From positions 1,178,001 to 1,242,000 of the forward strand of contig NZ_CP126247.1 in assembly GCF_030142155.1 (NCBI RefSeq): a stretch of 64,000 bases of DNA. Reading direction: 5' to 3'. Under the pieces are notes generated by a model. That model did no database searches, had not been told where the DNA came from, and saw only the letters and a list, made by a program, of their open reading frames with translations. The position numbers and the translations under genes were made by a program. Position 1 is the first letter of the stretch; the number at the start of each line of letters is the position of its first letter. Below, piece by piece: positions 24,152-34,031 of the stretch. The DNA comes from Arthrobacter sp. zg-Y820. GTDB taxonomy: Bacteria; Actinomycetota; Actinomycetes; Actinomycetales; Micrococcaceae.

Positions 24152-25662
24152 TCCGGGAATTCCGGCTGCCGGATTTGGGCGAGGGGCTGACCGAGTCGGA
24201 GATCGTTTCCTGGCACGTGGCCGTGGGGGACAGCGTCACCCTGAACCAGGTCATCGCCGAAGTTGAAACCGCGAAAGCCGTGGTGGAGCTGCCCTCACCG
24301 TATGCGGGCACCGTGGCCCGGCTCCATGAAGCGGCCGGCTCCGTGGTGGAGGTCGGCGCGCCCATCGTGTCCTTTGATGTCGGGGGAGAGCCGGACGGTC
24401 CTGCTGTCGGCGGGACGGCCGCCGGCGGAACGGCCGGTACGGCCGGCACGGCCGAAGGCCTCCTGTCCGCTGGTGCGCTGCCGGTTCCGGGCGAGTCCCT
24501 GAAGCGCACGCCCAACCTGGTGGGCTACGGTGCCGTCCCGGAGAAGGCCGGGCGTCCGGCCCGGCGGCGCTGGATCACCGCTCCCGCCGCTCCTGCCACA
24601 TCCGCTCCTGCCGCAGCCGCCGGGCAGCCGGAGGCTCCCGAAACCCGGAAGGCTGCTGCGCCGTCCGGCCAGGAATCGCAGGAACGTCCGCGGTCAACGC
24701 CTCCGGTCCGGAAACTGGCCCGGGATCTGGGCATCGATCTGGAACAGCTGCAGGGAACCGGCCCCGACGGGCTGATCATCCGCGCGGATGTCACCGGCGC
24801 CGCGGAATCCACCGCGCAGCCGGGCAGTCAGGTTCAGCAGCCGGGCAGCCAAAACCAGCAGGGCAGCCGGGACCCGCAGCCGGAGCCGGCGCGCGAGTAC
24901 CAACCGATGGCGCCGTCGTCGTCGGGCGTTGGAACGGCGCCGTCCCACAGTGCCCCGGACGCGAGGGAGGAGCGGATTCCGATCGCCGGAATGCGCAAGC
25001 ACACGGCCGCCGCCATGGTGGCCAGCGCGTTCACGGCGCCGCACGTGACCGTTTTCCTGACCGTTGATGTGACTCCGTCGATTGATCTGCTGGCACGGCT
25101 GCGCCGGCAGCAGGCGTTCGACGGCCTGAAGCTGACGCCGCTGACGCTGGCCGCCAAGGCGGTCTGCCTCGCACTCCAGCGGCATCCGTCGCTGAATTCC
25201 CGCTGGGATGAGGCGGCCCGGGAGATTGTGCAGTACCGCTACGTGAACCTGGGCATCGCAGCCGCCACGCCGCGCGGACTGATGGTTCCCAACGTCAAGG
25301 ACGCTGCGGCGCTGGGGCTTCGCGAGCTGGCTGCGGCGCTGGGAACCCTGGCGCAGACGGCGCGGGCCGGCAAGACCACTCCGGCGGACCTCGCGGGCGG
25401 AACCTTCTCGATTTCCAACGTGGGGGCCTTCGGGGTCGATGCCGGAACGCCCATCCTGAATCCGGGCGAGGCGGCGATTCTGGCGCTCGGCGCTGTCCGC
25501 GAACAGCCCTGGGCCTACGAAGGCGCTGTTGCCCTCCGCCAGGTGATGACCCTGAGCCTGTCCTTCGACCACCGGCTGGTGGACGGCGAACAGGGCGCCC
25601 GGTTCCTCAGCGAGGTGGGAATGATCCTGGCCGAGCCGGCCATGGCGCTCGCCCTGGTCTAA
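24148..25662 (+). CDS. bkdC: 2-oxoacid dehydrogenase E2, dihydrolipoamide acyltransferase
   Basis: A 504-residue E2 with one N-terminal lipoyl domain (lipoyl-Lys about 43 in VETAKAVVE), a Pro/Ala linker, a peripheral-subunit-binding domain (PPVRKLARDLGIDLEQLQGTG, about 185-220), a long Gln/Ser/Pro linker, and a catalytic domain ending with the active-site SFDHRLVDGEQGARFL (His about 475, Asp four residues later). GTG start overlapping E1 beta. No E3 gene is in the operon, so dihydrolipoamide dehydrogenase must come from elsewhere. Product if branched-chain: isovaleryl-, isobutyryl- and 2-methylbutyryl-CoA. Confidence 0.95.
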   Translation: MIREFRLPDLGEGLTESEIVSWHVAVGDSVTLNQVIAEVETAKAVVELPSPYAGTVARLHEAAGSVVEVGAPIVSFDVGGEPDGPAVGGTAAGGTAGTAGTAEGLLSAGALPVPGESLKRTPNLVGYGAVPEKAGRPARRRWITAPAAPATSAPAAAAGQPEAPETRKAAAPSGQESQERPRSTPPVRKLARDLGIDLEQLQGTGPDGLIIRADVTGAAESTAQPGSQVQQPGSQNQQGSRDPQPEPAREYQPMAPSSSGVGTAPSHSAPDAREERIPIAGMRKHTAAAMVASAFTAPHVTVFLTVDVTPSIDLLARLRRQQAFDGLKLTPLTLAAKAVCLALQRHPSLNSRWDEAAREIVQYRYVNLGIAAATPRGLMVPNVKDAAALGLRELAAALGTLAQTARAGKTTPADLAGGTFSISNVGAFGVDAGTPILNPGEAAILALGAVREQPWAYEGAVALRQVMTLSLSFDHRLVDGEQGARFLSEVGMILAEPAMALALV

Positions 25663-25664
25663 GA

Positions 25665-25704
25665 CGAAACCCGCTGCAGCCGATGTTCGGTGCAGCGGGT
25701 TTCG
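25665..25704. terminator. Bidirectional terminator between E2 and the GNAT gene
   Basis: A perfect 14-bp stem (25665-25678 with 25691-25704), loop 12 nt, starting 2 nt after the E2 stop and ending 26 nt before the convergent gene's stop. Confidence 0.75.
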
Positions 25705-25730
25705 CCTGACTTGTTCAGTTGTTGGCTCGG

Positions 25731-26243
25731 CTAGCTCAGCTCAAGCTCAAGTTCGCGCACCACGGCGCCGCGGGCGTTCGCGAAGCCCTGCGTCTCGCCC
25801 ACCACGGTGAAGCCGTATTTCTCCAGAATTGCAATGGAACTGGCGTTGTCGGCCACGGCCCGGGCGCGGATGGGGCGTTCGGAGAATTCCTCCAGGAACT
25901 GTCCCACTGCGGCGGTGGTGATGCCCTGGCCCCAGCGGGCGGTGTCCACCCAGTAGCTGATCTCCGGAACGCCGCCTTCGCGGTATGCCAGGATGCTGCC
26001 GACCACGTCGCCGTCGGCCACGATCGTGCGCACCGTAATGGTGGGATCATTCAGGATGTTCTGCCAGTGGTGATCAAACACACCGCGGTCAGAGGGGTTT
26101 TTGGCGGCAAAAGCGGCCATTTGGTTGGCGCTTGGATCCAGCTGATGGGAAAAGAACTCATCCAAATCGGCGGGAACTACGGCACGAAGCTCAATCACAG
26201 CAGGTCTTTCTGCTCGAGGGGTTTGGTTCAGGTTACTAGGCAT
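25731..26243 (-). CDS. GNAT-family N-acetyltransferase
   Basis: About 170 residues with the GNAT fold: ISYWVDTARWGQGITTAAVGQFLEEF is the beta4-alpha3 region with the acetyl-CoA pyrophosphate loop (W-G-Q-G-I), then RAVADNASSIAILEKYGF, the RimJ/RimL-type ending. Substrate unknown; RimJ-like members acetylate protein N-termini or small amines. Its ATG at 26243 lies inside the end of the TetR gene (8-nt overlap), so it may be co-transcribed with it. An alternative GTG start near VIELRAVV is possible. Confidence 0.82.
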   Translation of the reverse strand: MPSNLNQTPRAERPAVIELRAVVPADLDEFFSHQLDPSANQMAAFAAKNPSDRGVFDHHWQNILNDPTITVRTIVADGDVVGSILAYREGGVPEISYWVDTARWGQGITTAAVGQFLEEFSERPIRARAVADNASSIAILEKYGFTVVGETQGFANARGAVVRELELELS

Positions 26244-26889
26244 TCAGGGCGGCCCACGCCATTGTTTCGAGCAGCGACCGCAGCCGTGCCGTCTCGCGGG
26301 CCTTCATATTTCCGTGCAGGGTATGGGATGTGGAGTTGATCAGTCCGAAGACCGCCTGCGCACGGTGGCGCAGCAGCGGGAGGCTGCAATCCGGATGCAG
26401 GGCGGAGAGGGCGTCAACCCACACCTCCACGTACTGGCGCTGAAGCGTCCGCACTGCGCGTTTGTCGTCCTCGGGCAGGCTGTTCAGATCGCGGTCCTGA
26501 ACCCGGATGACATCGGACTGGTGCAAGGCGAAGTCCACATGGAACTCCACCAGTCCGCGCAGTGCCGCATCAGCCGTGGTGGATTCCGTGACCACGGCCT
26601 TTCCGCCGTCGAGCAGGTCTTCGCTCACCCCGACCAGCAGGGCCGAAAGGACAGCGGGCTTTCCGCTGAAATGCCGGTACACCGCAGGGCCGCTGACTCC
26701 GGCGGCTGCGCCGAGTTCCTCAATGGAGACGCCCTTGTAGCCGCGTTCGGCGAAGAGGCTCGCGGCGGCGCCGAGCATTGCGGCCCGGCGGGAAGCCTTG
26801 GCCAGGCTGCGTCCGGTTGCGCGCGCGGCCGGCTGCGGCCTTTCCCGGTGGGGCGGGGCTGCCGGTGCTTCTTTTTTCGCTGCGTCCAT
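26236..26889 (-). CDS. TetR-family transcriptional regulator
   Basis: About 217 residues. A basic, Ala/Pro-rich leader precedes the TetR DNA-binding domain: MLGAAASLFAERGYKGVSI then ELGAAAGVSGPAVYRHFSGK (about residues 38-80). The ligand domain is all-helical. It is divergent from the acyl-CoA carboxylase operon, as Rv2506 is in M. tuberculosis, so a repressor of leucine/acyl-CoA catabolism responding to an acyl-CoA is likely. Start ATG 26889 with GGAAAGG 5 nt upstream; the upstream in-frame ATG 26931 lacks one. Confidence 0.88.
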   Translation of the reverse strand: MDAAKKEAPAAPPHRERPQPAARATGRSLAKASRRAAMLGAAASLFAERGYKGVSIEELGAAAGVSGPAVYRHFSGKPAVLSALLVGVSEDLLDGGKAVVTESTTADAALRGLVEFHVDFALHQSDVIRVQDRDLNSLPEDDKRAVRTLQRQYVEVWVDALSALHPDCSLPLLRHRAQAVFGLINSTSHTLHGNMKARETARLRSLLETMAWAALNA

Positions 26890-26947
26890 GCAAACCTTTC
26901 CGGCAGTTTTTATTCCACGAGCAGCTTCCATTGTGGTGGACAGCTGA

Positions 26948-26988
26948 GTTAATAACCAATAACCTGATTTGAGTTAGCAATCATTAAC
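26948..26988. promoter_or_regulatory. Two GTTA-N8-TAAC operators in the TetR/carboxylase divergent region
   Basis: GTTA-N8-TAAC occurs at 26948-26963 and again at 26973-26988, 25 bp apart. The second has longer symmetric arms, AGTTA/TAACT. The segment is AT-rich against a GC-rich background and lies between the TetR start and the carboxylase start, the expected place for autoregulatory binding. Confidence 0.6.
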
Positions 26989-27041
26989 TGGATTGGCCTT
27001 CGGATCCCGTCGGCGGCAGCCCGCCGAGAAAAGAGACGTCA

Positions 27042-28646
27042 ATGGAGACCCTTGTTGCCCGGCTGGATCCTGCATCACCCGAGTACACCCGCAATGCCGC
27101 CGCCCAGAGCGCGCTGGCCGGCGAACTGCGCAAGCGCCTCGCCGACGCCGCACTCGGCGGGCCGGAACGGTCCCGGGAACGGCACACGGCCCGCGGCAAG
27201 CTGCTGCCGCGCGAACGCGTGGACCGGCTGCTCGACGAGGGCAGCCCCTTCCTGGAGATCTCACCGCTGGCCGCCACCGGCATGTACGACGACGAGTGCC
27301 CCGGCGCCGGTCTGATCGCCGGCATCGGGCTGGTCCAGGGCCGGCATGTCATGGTGCTGTCCAACGACGCCACCGTCAAGGGCGGCACCTACTATCCGAT
27401 GACGGTCAAGAAGCACCTGCGGGCGCAGGAAATCGCGCTGGAAAACCGGCTGCCGTGCATCTACCTGGTGGACTCCGGCGGCGCCTTCCTGCCCCGGCAG
27501 GACGACGTCTTTCCGGACCGGGAGCACTTCGGCCGGATCTTCTTCAACCAGGCGCAGATGTCGGCCCGGAAAATTCCGCAGATCGCCGCCGTGCTGGGCT
27601 CCTGCACCGCCGGCGGCGCCTATGTTCCGGCCATGAGCGACGAAACCGTGATTGTGCGCAACCAGGGCACCATCTTCCTGGGCGGCCCGCCGCTGGTGAA
27701 GGCAGCCATCGGGGAAATCGTCACCGCCGAGGAGCTGGGCGGAGGAGACCTGCACTCACGGATCAGCGGCGTCACCGACCATCTGGCGGAGAACGATGCG
27801 CACGCCCTGGAGATCGTCCGGACCATCGTGGAGACCTTTCCCGAGTCCGCCCCGGCCTGGCAGCCGCTGCCCGGCCGGCCGCCGTCGTACGCCGCGGAGG
27901 AAATCTACGGCACCGTGCCCGCTGACCTGCAGACCCCGTACGACGTGCGCGAGCTGATCGCCCGGCTGGTGGACGGCAGCGAATTTGCCGAATTCAAGAA
28001 GGAGTACGGCGCCACCCTGGTCACCGGCTTCGCCCGGCTGCACGGCCACCGGGTGGGCATCGTCGCGAACAACGGCGTCCTGTTCTCCGAATCCGCGCTC
28101 AAGGGAGCCCATTTCATTGAGCTCTGCGACCAGCGCGGCATTCCGCTGATCTTCCTGCAGAACATCTCCGGCTTCATGGTGGGCCGGGACTATGAGGCCG
28201 GCGGCATCGCCAAGAACGGCGCCAAGATGGTCACTGCCGTGGCCACCGCCCGGGTGCCGAAGCTGACAGTGATCGTGGGCGGATCCTTCGGCGCCGGTAA
28301 CTACTCCATGTGCGGCCGGGCGTACAGCCCGCGCTTCCTCTGGATGTGGCCCGCGGCGCGGATCTCCGTGATGGGCGGGGCCCAGGCCTCCTCGGTCCTG
28401 GCCACGGTCAAGCGCGACCAGCTCGAAGCCCGCGGCGAGGACTGGAGCGCCGACGCCGAAGAGGCGTTCAGGGCGCCCATCCGCGACACCTACGAGGCCC
28501 AGGGCAGCCCGTACTACTCCACGGCCCGGCTGTGGGACGACGGCGTCATCGACCCGGCGGACACCCGCACCGTTTTGGGCCTGGCCCTGGACGTGTGCGC
28601 CAACGCCCCGCTGCCGGAGACCTCCTTCGGCCTGTTCCGGATGTGA
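27042..28646 (+). CDS. Acyl-CoA carboxylase carboxyltransferase subunit (methylcrotonyl-CoA type)
   Basis: A 534-residue carboxyltransferase beta subunit, the length usual for 3-methylcrotonyl-CoA carboxylase beta. The N-terminal half has [50 protein letters not shown] and the acyl-CoA oxyanion region [16 protein letters not shown]. The C-terminal half has [24 protein letters not shown] and [21 protein letters not shown]. It moves CO2 from biotin to the acyl-CoA. Closest context match is AccD1 (Rv2502c) of M. tuberculosis. First gene of the operon under the TetR-type operators. Confidence 0.93.
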   Translation: METLVARLDPASPEYTRNAAAQSALAGELRKRLADAALGGPERSRERHTARGKLLPRERVDRLLDEGSPFLEISPLAATGMYDDECPGAGLIAGIGLVQGRHVMVLSNDATVKGGTYYPMTVKKHLRAQEIALENRLPCIYLVDSGGAFLPRQDDVFPDREHFGRIFFNQAQMSARKIPQIAAVLGSCTAGGAYVPAMSDETVIVRNQGTIFLGGPPLVKAAIGEIVTAEELGGGDLHSRISGVTDHLAENDAHALEIVRTIVETFPESAPAWQPLPGRPPSYAAEEIYGTVPADLQTPYDVRELIARLVDGSEFAEFKKEYGATLVTGFARLHGHRVGIVANNGVLFSESALKGAHFIELCDQRGIPLIFLQNISGFMVGRDYEAGGIAKNGAKMVTAVATARVPKLTVIVGGSFGAGNYSMCGRAYSPRFLWMWPAARISVMGGAQASSVLATVKRDQLEARGEDWSADAEEAFRAPIRDTYEAQGSPYYSTARLWDDGVIDPADTRTVLGLALDVCANAPLPETSFGLFRM

Positions 28647-28653
28647 GGCAGAA

Positions 28654-30774
28654 ATGACCGCTGCTCTTTTCGACACCGTGCTGGTGGCCAACCGCGGCGA
28701 AATCGCCTGCCGCATCATTGCGACCCTGCGCCGGCTGGGGATCCGCTCGGCCGCGGTCTACAGCGACGACGACGCCGGCGCCCGGCATGTGCGCGAGGCG
28801 GACGTCGCGGTGCGGCTGGGTCCGGCCGCGCCCCGGGAGAGCTACCTCAACATTGACGCCATCCTCGCCGCCTGCCGGCTGTCCGGGGCGCAGGCCGTGC
28901 ACCCGGGCTACGGCTTCCTCAGCGAAAGCGCCGACTTTGCCCGCGCCCTGGACGCGGCGGGCATTGTCTTCATCGGCCCCGGGGTGCGGGCGCTGGAGCT
29001 GATGGGGGACAAGATCTGCTCCAAAAACCATGTCTCCTCGCACGGGGTGCCCGTGGTGCCCGGCATCGCCGAACCCGGTTTGACCGATGAGCAGCTGATC
29101 GAAGCCGCCGCCGCCGTGGGCTTTCCGCTGCTGATCAAGCCCTCCGCCGGCGGTGGCGGCAAGGGGATGCACGCGGTGGACCGCCCGCAGGACCTGCCCG
29201 CCGTGCTGCCCACCGCCCGCCGGGTCGCGGCGTCGGCCTTCGGCGACGACACCCTCTTCCTGGAACGGCTGATCGCGGTGCCGCGGCACATCGAGGTGCA
29301 GATCTTGGCGGACACGCACGGCAACGTCATCCACCTGGGGGAACGGGAGTGCTCCTTGCAGCGCCGGCACCAGAAAGTCATCGAGGAAGCACCGTCAGTG
29401 CTCCTGGACGAGGCCACCCGCGCCCGGATCGGCGAGGCGGCCTGCGAGGCGGCCCGGTCGGTGGACTACACCGGGGCCGGAACGGTGGAGTTCCTGGTCT
29501 CCGACGCGTCGCCCGGGGAGTTCTTCTTCATGGAGATGAACACCCGGCTGCAGGTGGAGCATCCCGTGACGGAGATGGTCACCGGACTGGACCTGGTGGA
29601 GGAGCAGATCCGCATCGCCGCCGGGGAAAAGCTGCAGCTCGCCCAGTCCGATGTCCGCCTGGTTGGCCATGCCGTGGAGGCCCGGGTCTACGCGGAAAAT
29701 CCCGCCCGCGACTTCCTGCCCACGTCGGGGCAGGTGCTCATCCTGCACGAGCCCACCGGGGAGGGAATCCGGGTGGACTCCTCCCTGCTGCCGGGCCTCG
29801 CGGCGTCCTCCAGCTACGACCCGATGCTCGCCAAGATCATCGCCTGGGGCCCGGACCGGAACACCGCGCTGGACCGGCTGGACGCCGCGCTGGCACGGAC
29901 ACTCATCCTGGGCATCGGCACCAACATCGAATACCTGCGCCTGCTGATCAACGATCCGGAGGTTCGGGCCGGCCGGCTGGACACCACCCTGATCGAGCGC
30001 AGGCTTCCCGAGCTGGCGTTCCGCAGCCCCTCCGAAGCGGAACTGGCCGCCGCGGCACTGCTGCAGGCGGAGGACCTGGCGGACCCGGAAACCTCCGGCA
30101 CGGAACCGTCGCCCTGGCGGCGCGCCGACGGGTGGCGGATCGGTGCGCCCCGGCCGCTGAGCCTCGTCTTCGCCGCCGCCTCACCGCAGGCGTCCGACGA
30201 CGTCGTGACCGTCCGAAGCGTCCGGGGCGGGAAAACCGTCAGCGTCAACGGGGGACCGGACCGCCGGGCCTCGCTGCTGCGGGACGGGGACCGCGCCCTG
30301 GTGACACTCGACGGCGTCGTGCACCCGCTGACCGTGGTTCCGGTGTCCGGGGCACCGGGGGAGCGCACGGGGGAGCGCACGGGGGAATGCACCGTGTGGA
30401 TCGCGGACGCCGGCTACACTGCCGCGCTGCGGCTGCGGACCCGGGCCGAGCTGCTGGCCGCTGCCCGTGCCGCGGCCGGCCGGGCCGAGGGCGCCGCCGA
30501 CCCGGTGCTGCGCTCGCCGATGCCCGGCACCGTGGTGGCGGTGGCGGTGGCCGACGGCGACCGGGTCACCGCGGGCCAGCCGCTGCTCAGCGTGGAAGCC
30601 ATGAAGATGGAACACCAGCTCGTCGCTCCCGTGGCCGGCACCGTTGCCCTGAGCCTTTCCCCGGGAGACCTGGTCAAGGCTGACCAGGTGCTGGCCGTAG
30701 TGACGCCGGACCCCGATGCAACGCCCGAATCCGATGCAACACCGTCTGAAGGAGCAGGACATGCCGGACTTTGA
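28654..30774 (+). CDS. Acyl-CoA carboxylase biotin carboxylase/BCCP subunit
   Basis: A 706-residue alpha subunit: biotin carboxylase ([41 protein letters not shown]-grasp loop, [16 protein letters not shown]) over residues 1-450, a linker/BT region, and a C-terminal biotinyl domain with VEAMKMEH (biotin-Lys about 651). The linker contains a short duplicated [10 protein letters not shown] stretch. It corresponds to AccA1 (Rv2501c). It starts 7 nt after the beta subunit and overlaps the next gene by 14 nt. Confidence 0.94.
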   Translation: MTAALFDTVLVANRGEIACRIIATLRRLGIRSAAVYSDDDAGARHVREADVAVRLGPAAPRESYLNIDAILAACRLSGAQAVHPGYGFLSESADFARALDAAGIVFIGPGVRALELMGDKICSKNHVSSHGVPVVPGIAEPGLTDEQLIEAAAAVGFPLLIKPSAGGGGKGMHAVDRPQDLPAVLPTARRVAASAFGDDTLFLERLIAVPRHIEVQILADTHGNVIHLGERECSLQRRHQKVIEEAPSVLLDEATRARIGEAACEAARSVDYTGAGTVEFLVSDASPGEFFFMEMNTRLQVEHPVTEMVTGLDLVEEQIRIAAGEKLQLAQSDVRLVGHAVEARVYAENPARDFLPTSGQVLILHEPTGEGIRVDSSLLPGLAASSSYDPMLAKIIAWGPDRNTALDRLDAALARTLILGIGTNIEYLRLLINDPEVRAGRLDTTLIERRLPELAFRSPSEAELAAAALLQAEDLADPETSGTEPSPWRRADGWRIGAPRPLSLVFAAASPQASDDVVTVRSVRGGKTVSVNGGPDRRASLLRDGDRALVTLDGVVHPLTVVPVSGAPGERTGERTGECTVWIADAGYTAALRLRTRAELLAAARAAAGRAEGAADPVLRSPMPGTVVAVAVADGDRVTAGQPLLSVEAMKMEHQLVAPVAGTVALSLSPGDLVKADQVLAVVTPDPDATPESDATPSEGAGHAGL

Positions 30775-31936
30775 ACTCAGCGCTGACCATCAGGACCTGG
30801 TGGACACGGTCCGCGAATTCGCGGACACCGTCGTCGCACCGGTGTCCGCCCAGCACGACGCCGAGCACAGCTTCCCCTACAAGGTGGTCGCGCAGATGGG
30901 GGAGATGGGCCTGTTCGGGCTGCCGTTTCCGGAGGAGTACGGCGGCATGGGCGGAGACTACTTCGCGCTGGCCCTGGCACTGGAGCAGCTGGCCCGGGTG
31001 GACCAATCGGTGGCGATCACCCTGGAGGCGGGCGTCTCGCTGGGCGCCATGCCCGTCTACCGGTTCGGCACGGAGGAACAGAAACAGCAGTGGCTGCCGA
31101 TGCTCGCCTCCGGCACGGCGCTCGCCGGTTTCGGGCTGACCGAAAGCGAAGCCGGCTCCGATGCCGGCGGCACCCGGACCCGCGCGCACCGCGAGGACGG
31201 GCAGTGGGTCATCAACGGCACCAAGGAATTCATCACCAACTCCGGCACCGACATCACCGCGCTGGTCACCGTCACGGCGGTCACCGGAACCGCCGAAGTG
31301 CCGGACGGCAGCGGCGGCACCACCACCAAGAAGCAGATTTCCACCTTCCTGGTGCCCGCCGACACCCCGGGGTTCACCGCTGAAAAGGCGTACAACAAGG
31401 TGGGCTGGAACGCCTCGGACACCCATCCGCTCACCCTGGACAACGTCCGGGTGCCGGAGGCCAACCTGCTGGGCGCCGAGGGACGCGGATTCGCCAACTT
31501 CCTGCAGATCCTCGACGAGGGCCGCATCGCCATCGCAGCCCTGGCCACGGGAGCGGCGCAGGGCTGCGTCGAGGAGGCCCTGCGCTACGCCAAGGAACGC
31601 CAGGCCTTCGGCGCCGCCATCGGCACCAACCAGGCCATCTCCTTTAAGATCGCCCGGATGCAGACCCGCGCGCACACTGCCCGCCTGGCGTACTACGACG
31701 CCGCGGCCCGGATGCTGGCGGGCAAGCCGTTCAAGACGCAGGCTGCCATGGCGAAGCTGGTGGCCGGTGAGGCCGCGATGGACAACGCCCGCGACGCCAC
31801 GCAGATTTTCGGCGGCTACGGCTTCATGAACGAGTTCCGGGTGGCCCGCCACTACCGGGATTCGAAGATCCTGGAGGTGGGCGAGGGCACCACCGAGGTC
31901 CAGCTGATGCTGATTGCCAGGGAGCTGGGGCTCTAG
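30761..31936 (+). CDS. Acyl-CoA dehydrogenase (FadE19-like)
   Basis: A 391-residue FAD enzyme. It begins [20 protein letters not shown], has [30 protein letters not shown] and [21 protein letters not shown], and ends [10 protein letters not shown] with Glu in the usual catalytic position. Canonical isovaleryl-CoA dehydrogenases have Ala there, so it is closer to short/branched-chain dehydrogenases such as M. tuberculosis FadE19. In the operon it would supply the 3-methylcrotonyl-CoA used by the carboxylase. ATG 30761 with GAAGGAG upstream; the open frame to 30716 lies inside the previous gene. Confidence 0.92.
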   Translation: MPDFELSADHQDLVDTVREFADTVVAPVSAQHDAEHSFPYKVVAQMGEMGLFGLPFPEEYGGMGGDYFALALALEQLARVDQSVAITLEAGVSLGAMPVYRFGTEEQKQQWLPMLASGTALAGFGLTESEAGSDAGGTRTRAHREDGQWVINGTKEFITNSGTDITALVTVTAVTGTAEVPDGSGGTTTKKQISTFLVPADTPGFTAEKAYNKVGWNASDTHPLTLDNVRVPEANLLGAEGRGFANFLQILDEGRIAIAALATGAAQGCVEEALRYAKERQAFGAAIGTNQAISFKIARMQTRAHTARLAYYDAAARMLAGKPFKTQAAMAKLVAGEAAMDNARDATQIFGGYGFMNEFRVARHYRDSKILEVGEGTTEVQLMLIARELGL

Positions 31937-32035
31937 GATGGGCGGACCGGTCCGGAATCGGCGCCGCCGGCGTGTGCGGCGGGGCGCCCGGAGCCCGGCA
32001 GGTTGGTCAATGGAGACGAACGAACGGATGAAGCG

Positions 32036-32833
32036 ATGATTAACAAGGTGATGGCAACGGCCGCCGACGCGGTGGCCGACATCCCGGACGGAGCGTCCCT
32101 CGCGGTGGGCGGCTTTGGCCTGTGCGGCATTCCGGTGGCGCTGATTGACGCCCTGCATGACGCCGGCGCGACGGATTTGGAAACCGTGAGCAACAACTGC
32201 GGCGTGGATGACTGGGGTCTGGGCCGGCTGCTGGCGGACCACCGCATCCGCCGGACGGTCAGTTCCTATGTGGGGGAGAACAAGGAGTTCGCCCGCCAGT
32301 TCCTCGCCGGCGAGCTGGAAGTGATCCTCACCCCGCAGGGCACGCTGGCGGAAAAGCTGCGGGCCGGCGGCGCCGGAATTCCCGCCTTCTATACCAGTGC
32401 AGGGGTGGGCACCCAGGTCAGCGAGGGCGGCCTGCCGCAGAAGTACGACGGCGACGGCTCGGTCCTGCAGGCCTCGGAGCCCAAGGAGGTGCGCACCTTC
32501 CGGGACGCGGAATACGTGCTGGAGGAATCCCTGACTCCTGATTACGCCCTCGTGCACGCCTGGAAGGGGGACCGGCACGGCAACCTGGTCTTCTCCGCCA
32601 CCGCCATGAACTTCAATCCGCTTTGCGCCATGGCCGGACGGATCACCATCGCCGAGGTGGAGGAACTGGTGGAACCGGGCGAGCTGGACCCGGCCGCGGT
32701 GCACGTTCCGGGGATCTTCGTGCAGCGGGTGGTTCCGGTCGGGCCGGGGGAGAAGCGGATTGAGAAGAGGACGGTGACGCTGGCACCGGCTGAGCCATCG
32801 TCGTCGTCGGCACCTTCCGGAAAGGAGTCCTGA
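32036..32833 (+). CDS. scoA: 3-oxoacid (or itaconate) CoA-transferase subunit A
   Basis: A 265-residue family I CoA-transferase alpha subunit: [83 protein letters not shown] and [13 protein letters not shown]. Together with the B subunit it moves CoA from succinyl-CoA to acetoacetate; the M. tuberculosis relatives (Rv2504c/Rv2503c) lie in the same locus. ATG 32036 chosen; an upstream in-frame GTG at 32003 is possible. A 99-nt gap from the dehydrogenase is the widest in the operon. Confidence 0.92.
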   Translation: MINKVMATAADAVADIPDGASLAVGGFGLCGIPVALIDALHDAGATDLETVSNNCGVDDWGLGRLLADHRIRRTVSSYVGENKEFARQFLAGELEVILTPQGTLAEKLRAGGAGIPAFYTSAGVGTQVSEGGLPQKYDGDGSVLQASEPKEVRTFRDAEYVLEESLTPDYALVHAWKGDRHGNLVFSATAMNFNPLCAMAGRITIAEVEELVEPGELDPAAVHVPGIFVQRVVPVGPGEKRIEKRTVTLAPAEPSSSSAPSGKES

Positions 32834-32834
32834 C

Positions 32835-33476
32835 ATGGCCCTGACCCGAAACGAACTCGCCGCCCGGGTGGCCCGCGAGCTGGAGAACGGACAGTACGTC
32901 AACCTCGGCATCGGCATGCCCACGCTGATTCCGAACTACATCCCCGAGGGTGTGGAAGTGGTGCTGCACTCCGAAAACGGCGTCCTCGGCGTCGGGCCCT
33001 ATCCCACCGAAGCGGAACTGAACCCGGACCTGATCAACGCCGGGAAGGAGACCGTGACGGTGAACGCCGGCGCGTCGTTCTTCGACTCGGCTGCCTCCTT
33101 CGGCATGGTCCGCGGCGGGCACGTCGACGTCGCCGTGCTGGGGGCAATGGAGGTGGCGGCCAACGGAGACCTGGCCAACTGGATGATTCCAGGGAAGATG
33201 GTCAAGGGCATGGGCGGGGCCATGGACCTGGTGTTCGGTGCCAAGCGCGTGATCGTGATGATGGACCACACCGACCGCGGCGGGAACCCGAAAATTGTTC
33301 CCGAGTGCTCCCTGCCGCTGACCGGGCGCACCTGCGTGGACCTGATCGTGACGGACCTTGCCGTCATCGAGGTGGGGCCGGACGGGCTGATCCTGCGCGA
33401 AACCGCGCCCGGCGTCACTGTCGACGAAGTGGTCGCGGCCACCGGCGCACCGCTGGAGGTGGACCTTGACGTATGA
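32835..33476 (+). CDS. scoB: 3-oxoacid (or itaconate) CoA-transferase subunit B
   Basis: A 213-residue beta subunit carrying the catalytic glutamate in [12 protein letters not shown] (Glu about 46), preceded by [22 protein letters not shown], with [17 protein letters not shown] and [18 protein letters not shown]. Starts 1 nt after the A subunit stop, with AAAGGAG upstream; the usual heterodimer arrangement. Confidence 0.94.
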   Translation: MALTRNELAARVARELENGQYVNLGIGMPTLIPNYIPEGVEVVLHSENGVLGVGPYPTEAELNPDLINAGKETVTVNAGASFFDSAASFGMVRGGHVDVAVLGAMEVAANGDLANWMIPGKMVKGMGGAMDLVFGAKRVIVMMDHTDRGGNPKIVPECSLPLTGRTCVDLIVTDLAVIEVGPDGLILRETAPGVTVDEVVAATGAPLEVDLDV

Positions 33477-33507
33477 GGAGCCCGACGCCGGCACCGAGGA
33501 AGTGGCG

Positions 33508-33993
33508 ATGGCACCCCGGGTGATTGAACAGCGCGGCCTCTGGTTTGAGGAGTTCCAGCCCGGGGTGGTGTACCGGCACCGGCCCGGCCGCACCCTCACC
33601 GAGGCGGACAACGTCCTGTTCACCACGCTGACCATGAACACCCAGGGGCTGCACCTGGACGCCGCTTACAGCGAGGGGCAGCCGTTCGGGCAGCGGCTGG
33701 TGAATTCCATGCTGACCCTGGCCACCATGGTGGGCCAGTCGGTGGGACAGCTGACCCAGGGCACCCTGGTGGCGCAGCTGGGACTGGGGGAGATCAGCTT
33801 TCCGCATCCGCTCTTCCACGGAGACACCCTCTACACCGAGACCGAGGTGGTGGACAAGCGGCTGTCCTCCTCCCGGCCCGGCCAGGGCATCGTCACGCTG
33901 GCCCACACCGGGCGGAACCAGTCCGGCGAGGTCGTGGCGCGGTGCACCCGCAGCGCCCTGATGTGGACGCAGGCAGGCGGCGGGGAGGGATAG
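33508..33993 (+). CDS. MaoC-family (hot-dog) hydratase, itaconyl/methylglutaconyl-CoA type
   Basis: About 161 residues of a hot-dog fold: [27 protein letters not shown], then [13 protein letters not shown] at the catalytic site, and a central helix [14 protein letters not shown]. The usual MaoC active site is D-x4-H; here Asn takes the Asp position (N-x4-H). The same context gene in M. tuberculosis (Rv2499c) is an itaconyl-CoA hydratase; in leucine breakdown a hydratase is needed for 3-methylglutaconyl-CoA. ATG 33508 follows GAGGAAG by 5 nt; an upstream TTG at 33466 would overlap scoB. Confidence 0.85.
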   Translation: MAPRVIEQRGLWFEEFQPGVVYRHRPGRTLTEADNVLFTTLTMNTQGLHLDAAYSEGQPFGQRLVNSMLTLATMVGQSVGQLTQGTLVAQLGLGEISFPHPLFHGDTLYTETEVVDKRLSSSRPGQGIVTLAHTGRNQSGEVVARCTRSALMWTQAGGGEG

Positions 33994-34031
33994 GTTAGGA
34001 CAAGAACCGGAACCCGAAGGAGACCCCCACA

